Shown here piece by piece: positions 49,283-63,000 of a DNA stretch of 64,000 bases. Position numbers and translations under genes: made by a program. Location: assembly GCA_000827265.1 (NCBI GenBank), contig KN834820.1, forward strand, positions 163,024-227,023, read 5' to 3'. Within the stretch, counting starts at the first letter, position 1, and each line of letters opens with the position of its first letter. The notes below the pieces were generated by a model. That model saw only the letters and a list, made by a program, of their open reading frames with translations. It had not been told where the DNA came from and did not search any database. Origin of the DNA: Collybiopsis luxurians FD-317 M1 (Eukaryota; Basidiomycota; Agaricomycetes; Agaricales; Omphalotaceae).

Positions 49283-50977
49283 ATGCCAGAGAGTTCTCGC
49301 ACTGACGGCGTGCTTTGTCACAAATGTTGATACCGCGTTACTCCTCGGGTCAAAATTGATTCTGCGGAGCTTTTATCGAAGCTCCGGTCAGAACACGGAC
49401 CTGCCGTTACAGATACGAAGCAAATTGAAGATGCGCTGGACTCTGTGGACAAGGATATTGCAGAATATGAGTCGGAGATTCTGCTTCTGCAGTCAAGGAT
49501 CGTGTACATCAAAACTCATCAAAAACGTTTGAGAGAACATAGCGCTAAGCTTCGTTCGCTCCGTTCCCCGATACGAAGACTACCAAACGAAGTCTTGAGT
49601 CCGATATTCAACTTCTTCTGTGACCGGAACTTGCTACAGGAGTATCCGTGGAGTAAAGACTTTGATTTTCAACCTCCTACCGACGTATCTATGAATGCGT
49701 TGACCTATCTGCCTGCCATGACCATTAGCTCTGTTTGCTCGCGATGGCGCTCTCTGGCTCTCTCGCTACCTCAGATTTGGTCTAGAGTTACGCTGGAACT
49801 TTCTCCAGAAAATTCAAGACTCCCAGATGTGTCCCGAATTCTGAGCGGTTTTCTTGCTACTCTGGAGTTGCACCTTCAGCGGTCCAAGGATTGCCCATTG
49901 ACTCTTAACATTCATATTCCAGGATCCCATGATCTTGACGATAACATTGTCCCCGATCGTCTTCTCGCGCTCGACGCTGTTTGCTGTAACCCTTGGTGTG
50001 TTTTTTCTTGGAGAGGACCACAGCTTCTTTCCAATATTCCAGTGCCTTTTTTCGCTCATAGTGCACTTGAAGAGCTGATCCTTCTTCAGACTGATCCTCT
50101 AAGCTTGAAGTACTTCGAAAGAGCACCAAATTTGCATACATTTCGGGGGCGCTGTATCTCTAGCCATTCCTTGCCGATCCCACCAATGGCAACGTTGTCT
50201 GATGTTTTATTGCCTTGTGATTTCGGGGAAATAGGTCGAGTTCTTGATGTGTTTCCCAATGTTCGAACCTTGTGCCTCGTAGAATGCAGCGCGGAGGCTT
50301 CCCTACTATCTATTTCTACATCTCCGAGATTATCCAACACTATTACGGAGCTGCAGCTCTTCCCCCAAGGGAGTTTCTCTCTTACCATGCTAGAGACAAC
50401 ACTGTCCTCTTTCATTTTCCCCTCTTTGATTTGTCTGGCCATCATCGGTCTTACGTCTGAGCCTTACACCGGACCCTGGCCTAGAGTGGCCTTGGAAACA
50501 TTCTTACAACGATCTTCCTGTAACCTGACCACTTTCCGTATTGATACTATCGGTGTTTGCGACTGGGAATTTGTCGCTGTGCTTAAGCTCCTTCCTTCAC
50601 TCACCGACCTAGAAGTGAACGATATCGGTCTCCCGATAGGCCAAATTAGCCCGATTACACCCCGCGTTGTCCGCAGCCTTCATGGATTTATCACAAGTGA
50701 CCTGCACACCTCCACCTCCCCTCTTCTTCCGAATCTGACAGGACTGAAAATTCAATTCGGTGGGACAGCTTTTGACGATGGCACGTTCGTCGATATGGTT
50801 TCCTCCAGATGGTTGCCGGATAGCGAGTCTACGTCAGATCTTGGGCTCAGCTGCCTGAGATCCGTGACCCTGCGATTCAAGAAGAGGTCGATGGATGGAG
50901 AAGCTTATCGCCCGCTCGAATACCTCGACAAGGCTGGGATGCGGGTAGCAATTATTGGATCCAAACAGGGTAGGTAA
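49283..50977 (+). pseudogene. F-box-like gene with in-frame stop at codon 16
   Basis: From 49283 the frame reads MPESSRTDGVLCHKC, then TGA at 49328-49330, then continues uninterrupted for about 548 codons to a stop at 50977. The continuous part has a coiled region (about 49400-49555), then the F-box-type sequence SPIRRLPNEVLSPIFNFFC and VCSRWRSLALSLPQIWS, then LRR-like repeats (PNLTGLKIQF, LRSVTLRFK). This is the common agaricomycete F-box organisation, probably a substrate adaptor for SCF ubiquitin ligase. No in-frame ATG exists between the TGA and the F-box. It is either an inactive gene, a case of an upstream exon I could not place, or a base error. Confidence 0.7.
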
Positions 50978-51295
50978 CAAAATATCGAACGGGCAATGTG
51001 TTAAGATTCGTGCTGCGCTACTATTTCTCGGTTCTCAAAATTCTCATTGAGCTTCATTGCATCGAGTACGAAAGAAAAAAAGCATTTATCATACACTACT
51101 AATGGTTTCCATAGATAAGTAAATACTATGATAACGAGACAGCAAATAAATATATAGCGATTGTCGCAACATTTTACCCCTCTAGCGAACAATTTATGAA
51201 AGACTACTGAACAACGAACAACCTCCAACTGGCGCACAAGGAGCTAGGGACTAGACACATCATAACAGTAATCCACAGCAATTAGAATTGTTTAT

Positions 51296-54200
51296 TTACT
51301 CTTCATCCTCAAATCGAAGAATCCGCGCATCTTCATCGACAGGTAAGTTCCGGTATCCTCTTCGAGATCGGTACGCATTCGACAACGACTCGGCGCTCGA
51401 GGCGACATACTCCCAAGCGATACCCGCCAGTCCAACGAGGAACCAGGGTACGGAGGCCAAAGTCGATAGGAAACCACTGTCGCTTCCGTAGAGTCCTGAT
51501 CTCGAATCCGTAGGGAGTCTGATATTCCTGCAGAGAGATAAAGAAAATCAGTCAGAGCCTACCGAGAACAAAATTCGGAACACAAACCCTCTTGCAAGAC
51601 CGCTGCGACGATAAAAGTACAATCCGACCAATCCCGCGAGTCCAAACGAGATCAGTATCACCCACCACCAGAACCAGCCGCTATGGTGCCTCAATCCGGG
51701 GCAGGGATGAGCTGTACCTCGATCCGGACGGGATCCTCCGTCACAAGTCGAATACGATATCTTACGATACGCAGTCCGTTCGTACCAGAATTCCTCCCCG
51801 CCTGGACACGACTCGTCATTAGGCAAGGGAGTTGTTCCTGGAGCCAAAACACATTCTTCGTTCGAGTTTTTGATGTAGTTGAATTCACTAGAGTAGACGG
51901 TACGGTGTCAGCGAGAATCATGTTTTCGGCGCGGGGCGGAGGTCGTACCATTCAAAGTCAACCGCAGAGCAGGTGCAATTGCTCTTGATGACCGTCTCTA
52001 CTTTCTCTTGATCTCCTACATAGCAGTTCGTGTCACGGAGACGACGATGGTACAGGGTCTATAGTATGACAAGTCAGCGTTGGCCGGCGAAACAATGAAA
52101 CCTAGACTATACCTGTCGCCCGAAAAGACAACGTTCTTCTCGATCCTCGCTTGGACTCCAGAGCTCAAAGTCATCATTTGCGGAATCCTCAATCTTCAAG
52201 GCACCTACGAAAAGACTGGATGAGTAAACCACACGAAAAAAAAAGAAATCGCCCTACATTGTCTCTGCGTCAACTGCGTAAAGTCGATGTGCACCGCAAC
52301 AGCTTCGTTCTGCCTCGAAGAATACTGTCCAAACAAGATGAACCTCCGACTCGTATCCGACGGTACGGTAACGATCGTCGACACTCGGATCTTGTCATCC
52401 GTAAACTTGTACTCCCGCCAATGGGCTCCTTCATCCGTGCTGAACAAGACGTGGTCCGTGGGCTCTTCGTCGTTGGCCATAACAAGGATGGAACCAGAGT
52501 CTCCAAACTCGTATAGATGCGCATCTTTGTGGACTTCTTCCCATGTGAAACCGGCGTCGCGACTGAGGAAGGTATCGCTATCGGTGTAAGGGGCGAGAGA
52601 TTCGCCGACATTACCGACGGCCATGATGAGTCCGACAATTGAAGGACTACTATACGTTGCCCTCGGATCTTTTCGTTCAGTGTAACCGTGGACATGCAAG
52701 GAACACGCCTAGATAGAGTGTAAAACGTGAGCGAAGACAGAAAGACGATGGAGAAAATTATAGTCGACATACCGTAGATTCACAAGAATACCTATTGCCA
52801 TTCGAATCCACGCTCGGAGGTGTCAGTGGCTTCCATGTGCTCCCTATAACGTAGTGAATCAGTCAACTCCAGACCCGTTGATCAATCTCTCCCTCACCAT
52901 CGTTGTGCGTAATCCTACTCGCAATCGCCTTACGTCCCGAAACGGCCGCATCCAGAGGATTAGCAACAATGTTAACCAGCGCGATCCCATCCAAACCAAT
53001 CATCTTCTCAAAATCAACATATCCACGCTCATCCCGGTTGACGTTCTCCTGTGAGACGATGAAATACGTTCCGTTCGAATTGGACTTGAGGATGGTTCCC
53101 CAGTAGGGACTGGGTGGTTCGGACATCGTCATGTGGAGGAACAGGGACCCGGTGGATGATTCGAGGACAGTGTAGGCCTAAATCAAGATCAGGATCAGCT
53201 TTAGTCTCCAGGTGTACCACAGGGAAGTGTAAGGCATAACGCACATGAGTTTCGGGATGCATCCTAGGCGGGAACATCCCAGTAGCAAAGTGAACACCAT
53301 CAAGCGAGACCTGTAGGTCCAAAGCACGACCAGAAGCTGCCAGCTATAATCCCAGTCCAATCCAATCAGTACAAGATATCCTATCAGCCCACCCTTCGAA
53401 ACTCAAAAACTTACCTCCGCCACAACCAAAAACTCTGAAAACTTTGCAAACCCAACAACCTGATCAAACAGCTTCTTCTTCTTCTTATAATACCCTTGCC
53501 CCTCAACCAACTCCAACGGGTTATCTGACTGGAAAAACCTCTGATTGCCCTCCTTCCTCTGATACGACTCGCACAAGATCTCCGTAGGGTCTGCGTTCAG
53601 CTTCGTATCCGCCGCCCATGCGCAATTGACGACGTAATCTTCAACATGGCCCCAATTGCGCCCGTGGTCCCTCGTGTACCACGCCGTAGCATGGCAGTCA
53701 TCGAACATGCCCCCGTCGCACTTGACGTTTCCTGTCCAGATGAGACGCTCGTCGTCGGGTTGGAAGCGGAGGACTTGAGCACGGAAGGTATTGGGAGGCG
53801 CGGGTGCGACCCATTTGTTCCATGACCTTCCGGCGTCCGTTGTGGAGTAATAATCCGCGCTGTCGGTAATCAGGTATGCTCGGTCAGAGCTATAAGGGTG
53901 ATGATAGAACGCGAGGAATCGTTGGTCGGGGAAAAGTTGGTCCCACGTGTATCCCTCATTGCTCGATTGCCAGATGCTGTTGTCGTGCAAGCGGACGAGA
54001 ATAGTCTGGAAAGATAGAAAAAGACAGTGAGCTTGAAAACGTATTCGTATCGAAAAAGAGACATACAGGATGCTCGCGGAAGTAGGCATGTTGAACAATC
54101 TGGCTCGGGAAGGTGAACTGGAATCAAAGAGGTTGGTCAATCAAACTGTCATCGCACAAAAGATGATACCAATCTTACGATTTGGTGCGCGATTTCTCCC

Positions 54201-56690
54201 TCTTTCGGTTGAGCTAACGAAACTTTGAGCCAGAAAAATCACGACTCGGACAGACACACTCACCCTTCGAACAGTCCTTCTGTACTGGTTTATCCTTGTC
54301 CCCACCGATACATGTATTTCCAGGGATCTTCCGCCATCCAGACGACCCCATATAGGTACGCTCCGGCGGAACGCAAACGCCAGCCGGAATAGGCTCCGGT
54401 CCAACAGGAACACACTCTTTGCCGTTGCGAACAAAGTTGAAGTCACTGGTCAATCATAGTTCAGCAAAGCCCACAGTATCCCCAGCTCGAAGGAGTTGGC
54501 CTACCACTCGTAATCCTCATCCTTGCAATCACAGCTATCTTCATGCACAACAGGATCATTGAACTTGTCGCCGATGTAGCAATTGGCATCGGCCTTGCGA
54601 CGACGGTACCATTGCTGAAAGGAGAGAAGAAGAAAAACAAAGTCAGCCCCTCGGACACAACCACCAATAAAAAGACTTGTCATACCTTGTGCCCCATCAA
54701 ACACTCCGACGCACCCGACCGCGCATACCACCTCTCGAAATCCCGGTCCTCACACTTTCTCGATCGCATACCGGCGAAATCAAGAAAGACAACAACGTAG
54801 CGACCGATTCTATCCGTCTGATCCCTCCTCGCCACTTGCCCGACGAGGAGGAACTTTTGAGAGGTGGAGTCTGGAACAGTCGACAGAGCGCGCGCTCGCA
54901 TCTTGACGCCAAGATTGTACGTGTCCCTGTGCGTGAAATCGAGATCAGAAGAGACAAAGGATGACGGCGCGACTAAAGGGTGCTCACCAGTTTTGCCCCA
55001 TATCGAGTGAGTAGCTAATAGTATCAACACCATCCTCATCGTTGACGGCGATGATGACACTCCCCGAATCTCCAAACTCGTACTTGTGCGCGTCTTTCGT
55101 GACCATCTTCCAGGTGAGACCGGCATTCGTACTAAGAAACGTATCGCAGTCTTCGTAAGGAAGCAAAGTCTTGCCAATTGATCCGACACCCATGACGAAA
55201 CCGGGAGCCGGCGAGGAGAAAATCCGGCCAAAGTTGTGGGGAGTAGTGACGGACCACAGGTGGAGGGTACAATCGTCATTGTCAGTATCACACTGTACTT
55301 TGGAGCCACCGGCGTCATACTGGGGAGCCTTCAACGGAGCCCATGAGCTTCCGTCGTCGAAGGTGATGAGACTCTTCAACAGCTTCGGCGCTCCGCGCCC
55401 TTCCACTTCCTCCGCATTCGCCACAACGTTGGCAATGCCAACCCCTTCAACCCCATACAGCTTTTCAAAATCAACGAAACCCATCTCGTTTCGGTTCGTA
55501 TCTTTGAGACTCTCAACGAAGAAGGTGCCGTTGGAGTTACTGACGAAAAGGGTACCGACGGTGCCTCGGTCCTTGAGGACGACATCGACGGCGAGGGAGT
55601 GAGTGGTAGATTCGACGAGTGTATACGCATTTTCCCTGAGGCGAGCCGAGTTGGCATGAGGGAATTGCGCCTTGGCCCATGTTTTGGTGTCGACCGTGAC
55701 ATAGAGATGCATCTCTCCGTTACTGCTGGGAGAGAGGTCCTTCAACGCGACGACGGCAAACTTCGACACGATAGCAAAGGCAAAGACACCGCGCGCGTTC
55801 CTGCCGATACCGAGATCCTCGACTACGTTGTTTTCAACAAAGAAATCAGTACTAGAGAAAAGTTTGCTGGATGAGAGATCTTGTCGGCCGGTATCGCTGC
55901 TTGATTCGAATGCAACGCAGTAAATCAAGTCGGGAGGAGCTTCGTGTTTAAAATCAGCGGTACTGTGGGCAAACTGGCAGCGAGAAGTTTGCGAAAGAAG
56001 TAATTTTGGTGAATCTGAGAAGGCTTCTTTGGTGTAATAAGTCTGCAAAGATGTTAATCATCAATAAACGGGATTTGAGAATTCTTTACTTCGTCGTGAC
56101 AAACAGCTCCCCAGCCAACCCTATTGCAGGCAGTCCCTTGGTACAGAATATACCCGTATTTGGCAGGGTCTGAATGGAAGGACAGTGGTCTAGACACTAG
56201 CGCTGGCCGGACAGGCATCTCGAACGACCTCCAAGTCTTTCCTTTATCGTCTGTGCGATAGTGAGTGAGTCCTCGGGTCAATACGAAGACCTACTCCGGA
56301 GCTTAGCATGGGAATAAGGGAAGTGAGGAGAGGTACACCCACGTAGTTCTTGTCGAACGGGTGCTCGATAACCATAGCAGCTTCGCCCTTTGGAATTCTG
56401 TCCGCCACGTTCCAAGATTTCCCCTCATCTTGCGAGACGTACACAATTCCTTCGATAACATCATGATAAATTGCGACCTAATGGTTCATGATTTTTACGA
56501 TTGAGCGCGAGATATCACAGTTTTAATAGGAAAAAATTCGCACCGGTGAATCGTTCAAGAAAAACAATCTAGCCGGAAGATTTTCGAACGAAGTAATTTC
56601 ATGGGATGGACTCTGGGCAGCTACGATAGACACCAGTAGGGCTAGCAGCGACAGGCAGAGTGCCACCGCCGCCTGCGGTCTTGGGATCAT
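51296..56690 (-). CDS. VPS10: Vacuolar protein sorting receptor VPS10 (sortilin family)
   Basis: A long multi-exon gene from ATG 56690 (signal peptide with a Leu/Ala-rich core) to the stop at 51296. Asp-box beta-propeller motifs recur: [51 protein letters not shown]. There are two VPS10 domains, the first about 56.6-54.2 kb and the second about 54.1-51.8 kb, each followed by a Cys-rich 10CC module (for example [17 protein letters not shown]). A transmembrane helix ([20 protein letters not shown]) lies near 51.6-51.67 kb, and a cytosolic tail ends ILRFEDEE. It cycles between the late Golgi and prevacuolar compartment, carrying vacuolar hydrolases such as carboxypeptidase Y. No frame breaks were noticed. 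Exon borders were not all fixed. Confidence 0.93.
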
Positions 56691-57117
56691 GGTGGTTGCA
56701 GAGCAAAACAGTTTAGGAATAACACGTCTCTCTTCTGGCGCAGCATCATCAATGAGCGCCCGGCACGTGTGGGCGCTAAAATGACGCGTTGGTTTCCACG
56801 GCTTCGCATTGCTTCTTCCCGAGTACTGAACTGTGAAGCTGTTCCATATCATCTTGGCAGCAATTCATGCGGCAAGTCATCAAAGAACTTTTGGAAACAT
56901 CAAGCTTCTTGAATCTGTACATCTTGCTGTGTATATTTAATCTGCAAGAACGAGAACACCGGTACCGTTTTTGACACGTATGCCTGGACAGCTATGGACA
57001 AAAATACACTCAATTTTACACCATAGAAACATAGACACGATCTCGAATGTCACAGTGCCGAGAACCTACAAGTATAGGTATGTGCACTCATTCAAAAAAG
57101 GGACAATGTATGCACCA

Positions 57118-58458
57118 TCACCAATACGCTGTGTCCCACCAATACTGCGCTTTTCCCTCGCGAAGCCTGAGCCTCCCAGAACTAGCCGTCCTCGGTAGAT
57201 TTTGATAAATAACCACATCGGAAACCATAATAGACCGGAGTGGTCCTCCGTTACCATCAAGATACGAGACAAGCGTCCTATCCATCCTAAGCGCAAGCTC
57301 CGCATCCGGGATGAGGATCGCTTTGCCAGTCGAAAATCTGAAATCAATATGCAGATTCTCGACTCGTGGGTACGTGAAGGAAGGATCGGGTCGAGCCTCT
57401 TTCGTGAAGGGGGTATAGTACTGGGAACCGGGATACTCTACGCCACGGCTTAGTCTGCATGTAACCTCACTGGGCCCAAGAATGACCCTACAGAGCGAAA
57501 AGACACTGCAGTAACGGTCAATGACCAGCTCGAGAGAGGTAAGCGATGGAAATCGTATTTGAGCCTTGTTATAGGCCCATACGTCTGGCAGGTAGTCAAC
57601 TATCCAACCTGTATCAGAATAATATTCAGATGCCAATTGAAAACGAAAGGACGCACACTCTCGGTTAAACAGAGTCAAGTGTTTTACTTTCTCGAAGACG
57701 CCGGATCGGCCAATCAAAAGAGCAATGCTAGTGCTATCGATGGCGAGGTGGACAAGATTCGAGTAATTGAGATACCCACTCTCGAAAAGCAAGATCTCCA
57801 GTGTACGATTAGGTGATGCATGTAGGGGCCTAAGGCGCAGATAAAGTTGCTTCAACCCAATCGACTTCGTGCGGTTCCGGGGGTCAAGGGTTGACTCCAA
57901 GAGGGTCCGATGTAAATGGGGATGATATTGTTGTACCCAAACTAGAGTAGAGGCAAGAATGCCCAACGTTTCTAGAGACGGCGCATATGTCGCTAGGTAC
58001 TCCAACGGATTAACAACATCCCCACTACTATGTTCAACAAGGTTTTCGACCTCCAGGAAGATCTTCTCAAACCCTGAAGGTTTGCCGGATTGCAGGAGAC
58101 GTGAGAATGCGGGAGTGCCACCCCAAATCATTCTGTGGTGAAGGAAGTAGCATCGATTCGGGGGGAAAACCGTGCCCTCTAAGGATTGCCGTTCGATTCT
58201 TAATCCCTTGATACAATCTGAAATGGATGAGTTAAGAAGAAGGAACTTCTGAAATTCTTCCTTCTCGTTAGAGAACATCGATTTTTTTGCAGTGAGTTGT
58301 CGAACAGGAAACAGACGAAACAAATACTTCCTGGCGTGACGATTCCACGCCTTGGCTACCAGAGCCAGCACTCTAAGATCGTCTGTCGAGTCTGAAGACT
58401 CGTCAATGAAATGTTCGAAAATCTCCAGGGGAAATCGAGGTTCGAGTTCGGTCTGCAT
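57118..58458 (-). CDS. F-box/LRR-like protein
   Basis: A single open frame of 446 codons. Residues about 8-50 (PRFPLEIFEHFIDESSDSTDDLRVLALVAKAWNRHARKYLFR) form a degenerate F-box, and the rest is an LRR-like array typical of agaricomycete F-box proteins, for example LKQLYLRLRPL, FPSLTSLELVI and RVENLHIDFRF. The family supplies substrate-recognition subunits of SCF ubiquitin ligases; the target is unknown. The start at 58458 (MQTELEPRFPLEIF) is the first ATG of the frame, just before the F-box. No intron is needed. A decayed copy of its 3' half lies at 59040-59590. Confidence 0.85.
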   Translation of the reverse strand: MQTELEPRFPLEIFEHFIDESSDSTDDLRVLALVAKAWNRHARKYLFRLFPVRQLTAKKSMFSNEKEEFQKFLLLNSSISDCIKGLRIERQSLEGTVFPPNRCYFLHHRMIWGGTPAFSRLLQSGKPSGFEKIFLEVENLVEHSSGDVVNPLEYLATYAPSLETLGILASTLVWVQQYHPHLHRTLLESTLDPRNRTKSIGLKQLYLRLRPLHASPNRTLEILLFESGYLNYSNLVHLAIDSTSIALLIGRSGVFEKVKHLTLFNRECASFRFQLASEYYSDTGWIVDYLPDVWAYNKAQIRFPSLTSLELVIDRYCSVFSLCRVILGPSEVTCRLSRGVEYPGSQYYTPFTKEARPDPSFTYPRVENLHIDFRFSTGKAILIPDAELALRMDRTLVSYLDGNGGPLRSIMVSDVVIYQNLPRTASSGRLRLREGKAQYWWDTAYW

Positions 58459-59039
58459 ACTATCTAAAGTGCAAGTTTTGAGAAATAGCTGCTATTAGGT
58501 GACGGTACGCTCGGATGAGACCAAACTTACCCGCTATGAGGAACTGGACGTTTATCTTACCAGGTTGAAGAAACAAAGGAAACGCGATGTGGGCGCTTAT
58601 AACTAGATTCTTCACAAATTCCGAGTGGCACTAAAAAAATTAAGTGGCACCGTGACGTAAGTATGTTACTTATCGGAAGCGTCTATTAAACCAGTACTGC
58701 TTGAATGACTTCAGCAAAGTACAGCGCCTTTGAATTACTGTATCGTCTCCAGTTCTTGCCTCCAAAAATCCTCAGTAGCCACCGCAAAACCTGAAATTGT
58801 GCGTATACATGAAGAGAATAGGGGTGCAAAGTTCAAAAGATCAAACTCTTTCCATCTCACCCCTACCTTTACCTTACGCACTTACGGAGAGATCGAGAGA
58901 TATATACGAAGAGATCTACATTCGCCAGTTACTCAAGCTGAACAAGATCGCGCAACAGACCAATACTTCGATGGCAAGATCAGATACGGACAACCTTGTG
59001 ATGTAGGAACACATAAACTCGGTTCCTCAAAGAAAAGAT
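58459..59039. other. Intergenic, no gene seen
   Basis: About 580 bp upstream of the F-box gene start. The plus-strand open frame 58730-59224 overlaps the decayed F-box copy and has no motif. Confidence 0.45.
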
Positions 59040-59590
59040 CGCGTGTCGAGAATGTCACGGTGTCGAGAACCTACCATCGATTCACAAGTTACACACCCAT
59101 TCAAAAAGATCAAGAAACAAAATTGCCCAACTACCATCACCAATATGCCGCGTCCCACCAAACAAACGCCTTTCCCTCACAAAGTCTGAGCCTCCCAGAA
59201 CCAGCCGTTCGAGGCAAATTTTGACGAACGACCGTTTCGGAAACCGTGATGGATCTCAGGGATCCCCCGTTAAGATCGAGATACGAGAAAAGTGTCCTAT
59301 CTATTCTTGACGCGAGATCTGCATCCCGTTTCCCGAAACTTCCAACTCTACGTGCAAGCGTTCGACCCGCGGATATGTGTATAAAGGGTCAGATTGAGCC
59401 TGTTTGGTGAAACTGATGTAGTATTGGATACCCGGATATTCCATGCCCTTTGCGAGTCCGCAAGCCGCCTCACCAGGCCCAAGAATAACTCGACATAGCG
59501 TGACAAGACTCTTGAAGCGACTGATAATCAGCTGGAGAGATGATAGAGACGGTAGGCATAACTGGGCCTTCGTGTAAGCCCATACGTCTG
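59040..59590 (-). pseudogene. Decayed 3' half of the F-box gene
   Basis: Clear nucleotide similarity to 57046-57590 of the F-box gene in the same orientation, including gtcccaccaa, gcctgagcctcccagaac-type words and the tail ggcccatacgtctggca. Frames are broken by indels and stops, and no 5' half is present. Confidence 0.8.
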
Positions 59591-60032
59591 GCAGACAATC
59601 GTCTTTTTGGGCAAAAAACTGGAGATCTTAGTGTAAACACTTGCATTCCCTGAAGGCAGTGACCTCCTGATCACCTTGATCGCTTTGCAAATGACTGATC
59701 GGAAGATTACGGTCCACTCACTGATAGTTCCCTTAATATTACTCCCTACCAAACTCGCTGTTGAACAACTTCACTACCTTTATGAACGTATCACACAGAG
59801 GACTTGGCATACATACTACGATGCATAAGGACTGGACATAAACTGTCTAACTTCTTCAGCTTTTAAAGGCCAAATTCTGAACAAGCACACACTCTCCATC
59901 ACGATCAAGAGAATTCTAAAATTTTGTATGTGGTTTAAACACAGGTCAAAGTATTAATAAATGGCCTAACAAACTGGAAAACCATTATATAAGCAGAATG
60001 GAAGGGCCTAGATTAAAGTGTTCTGTGTATCT
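59591..60032. other. Intergenic downstream of the NLR gene
   Basis: AT-rich, no gene supported. Confidence 0.45.
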
Positions 60033-63000
60033 TCAAACTTGCCTTTTCTTATCCATGCTCATGCAGATTTCTTCAAGTTTCCTAAGACAGGTGGCCTGTC
60101 CCAATTCATCTTGAATTTCTTTGTAAAATACAAGAGCCTTGCCCAAAGCTTCTCGTGCATCCTCAAGTCTGTGCATCCTCACATACAGATCTCCAAGGTC
60201 CTCAAGACTATGAGCCAGCCCAAATTTATTCTGGATTTTCTCAAAGGAGACAAGAGCCTTGTGCAAGGTCTCCTGTGCATCCTTAAACCTATCCATCCTC
60301 CTGTAGAGAACTCCAAGACTTTGATAGCTGTTAGCTAGCCCCAGTCTATTCTGAATATACTCATAGACTGCAAGGGCCTTGTGCAAGGCTTCTTGTGCAT
60401 CCTCAAACCTGCACATTCTCATGTAGAGATTCCCTAGACTGCTAAGACTATGGGCCAATCCCAATGGATCTGAGACCTCTTCAAAGAATATGAAGGCTTT
60501 GTACAAAGCCTCTTGTGCATCACTAAATTTGTACATCCTTGTATATAGATCACCCAAAATGATAAAACTCGTGGCTTGCCCTAATCTATTTTGTATTTTC
60601 TCATAGAGTGCAAGGGCATTGCTTGATGCTTCTTGTGCATCGCTAAGCCGGTCTCTCATGTAATAGAGATTTCCAAGTTCTTCAAAAGTAGATGCTTCTC
60701 CTTTTCCGTCATTTTGCTGCTGAAATTCCACTAGTGTTTTTTTCAAAAAAAATTCTGCTTCTGAAAACTTGTCAGCAAAGCTGTATGCCCTTCCCAGCCA
60801 TAGAAAGGTGTTTGCATATTCGCTCCTGGCTGTATTCCAATTTTCCGCAGCCTTGTAGCTGTTTAATGCTTTCTCAAAAGATGCAATTGCTTCATCAATC
60901 ATATATTGTTGATATTGTATCTCCCCAAGAATCTTCCAAAGACTAGCCTTGAGTAAGTAGTTCTCTGAAGTTAACTGAAATGCCGCATGAATCAATTCCT
61001 GATCAGGCTGCAGTCTGTAATCTAACAGACATCTGGTGTACTTAAGACAGGTTTCAACCAGATGTTCAGAGTGCTTTTCATAGACATTTTGCTGACACCC
61101 AAACATCAAAATGGAGCTAATATTAGTCGATTCCTCCTTGAGCTGATCCATCGTACAGCCATTTAGAAACTCTGAAAATTGTCTGCATAAGCGGGCACCT
61201 ACTTCTTTTGATACTTTCAAGTGCTCTTTGCAGTATCTTGCAACTGGGGGTAGCATTATATATCTACCGAAGTTCAGACTCACGAATGCTCGACGGTGTA
61301 GTTCATGAAGATTGCTTTGAAAGTTAGGCACAATGGTGTTCAGACCTTCTAGGACTGGTCCATTTTTCAAGCCTGATGGAAGATAGGCGAGAACAAAAAG
61401 AGCCTTCTTCCGCTCGCTTGTCATCCTAGGGCTGTCAACTGAAAGGCGGATAGAAAAATCCAATTGGGATAATCTTCCTTCTTCTCCTCTCTCAATAATT
61501 GACGTTCCATCTGTCTTCCATCTGCTTCTTATACTCTCTGTATCCTCATACCCATCCTTGACCATCGCAGCAAATAGATGAATAGCCAATGGAATACCAG
61601 CCAGTTCCTGTAGTATATACAATGAATTTTCATCTGGATCTTTGCTGGTTACTGATTTGAATATATAGATAGAATCATTCAGAGTCAGCTGATCCAGAAG
61701 AACTATCTTCCAATTAATTAAACCGGGACCTTGAATACCCCGCATAGTTATCACTAATCCAAGGGTACTAATTTGATTCAATCTCTTGAGAACTTCTTGT
61801 AATTCATCAAAACCTTTTGTAGAGTCCCATAGAGTCTCAAAACTGTCAAGACACAGCAACATCGGTTTCTCTTTTAGTAAGCTTAAAATCTGGTTCTGAA
61901 TCTGAATCATTTCCTGAGCTTCCGCAAACCTATTTCCACCAGGGCTTGAAGGTTGGATTTTCAGAAGAAAGGCAATTGCCATTTTAGTCCAAAGCTGGTC
62001 CACATTCAACACACCTTCACAAGATATAAAGTACCGAGTTCTGTACTTCTCTTGTACTTTATCATTGTGAAAAGCTTTGGAGGCAAGAGTTGTTTTACCC
62101 ATGCCTCCAAATCCCATGATTGCAATGCGTGGGTGTGAATTATTCAGGAGAGCCTCCAATGTTTCCTTGATTTCCATGTCTCGTCCGATGACCATACTGG
62201 GTTCCAAAGGACTAAGTAACTGATTATTGGAAGATCTAGATCTAGTAACATCATCATCAGTCTTAGGTTACAGATAAATATGCAGAATCTTAACCGATTT
62301 TCGCATTTATCTCCAAGTTTGATACCCAACTGTATTAAAACTTTCAGCTGTGTTCTTTTTAATGAGATCCCATCTTATGGCTATAAAAGAACTCCTCACT
62401 TGAAAATTCTGTTGCGCTTGGTCCAGGTCCTTATCACAAGCATCAAGAATAGACTTTTGCTGATTTCTCTTGAATAACATTCCTAATTGCCCTTTAAGCT
62501 TACTCTGCTCTAATCTTTTAAACACTCTTGTTAATACTCTAATATGTGTTAGCTTTTAATTAACTGAAATAATCAGCACAATCAGAAAAAGTTGTTTGCT
62601 CACCCATTGAACTCTTCTAACGATTGTTTAATTATCTGGGACTGATTCTCATCCTGGCCCTGAGAACTGTGCTGTAGGCCATCATTTACAATCAGGTAGA
62701 TCTGAGCCGTCTTGAGAATAACTTCATAACATTTCTCTCGGTTTTCCTTGATTTCCTGTATACAATTAACAAAATGTCATGTAAAAATGACCTGATTAGG
62801 ATCCTGAGCTCACGCTATATATTTGTAGAATTTGCAACACTATTCCTGCCATCGCTTTCACATAAGGGACATTGTATAACATTTCACCTGTACTTTTTGC
62901 GACTTCCAAAGCAATTTTGAAGCCATCCACTAGGGTATCAATATCAGATTGCTCTTCTCTTCTCCTCGCCTCTTGGATTATGTGTGAAGCCTTGAACTTG

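Noticed and set aside
50086..50445. Minus-strand open frames within the F-box gene
   Set aside because: Shadows of the long plus-strand coding frame.
49445..50977. F-box gene starting at GTG 49445
   Set aside because: A GTG start is unlikely in a fungus; the frame continues upstream to a family-like ATG at 49283 interrupted by TGA, so the gene is listed from 49283 as broken.
54680..55318. 212-codon frame inside VPS10
   Set aside because: Same strand, wrong frame relative to the Asp-box-containing frame; no motifs.
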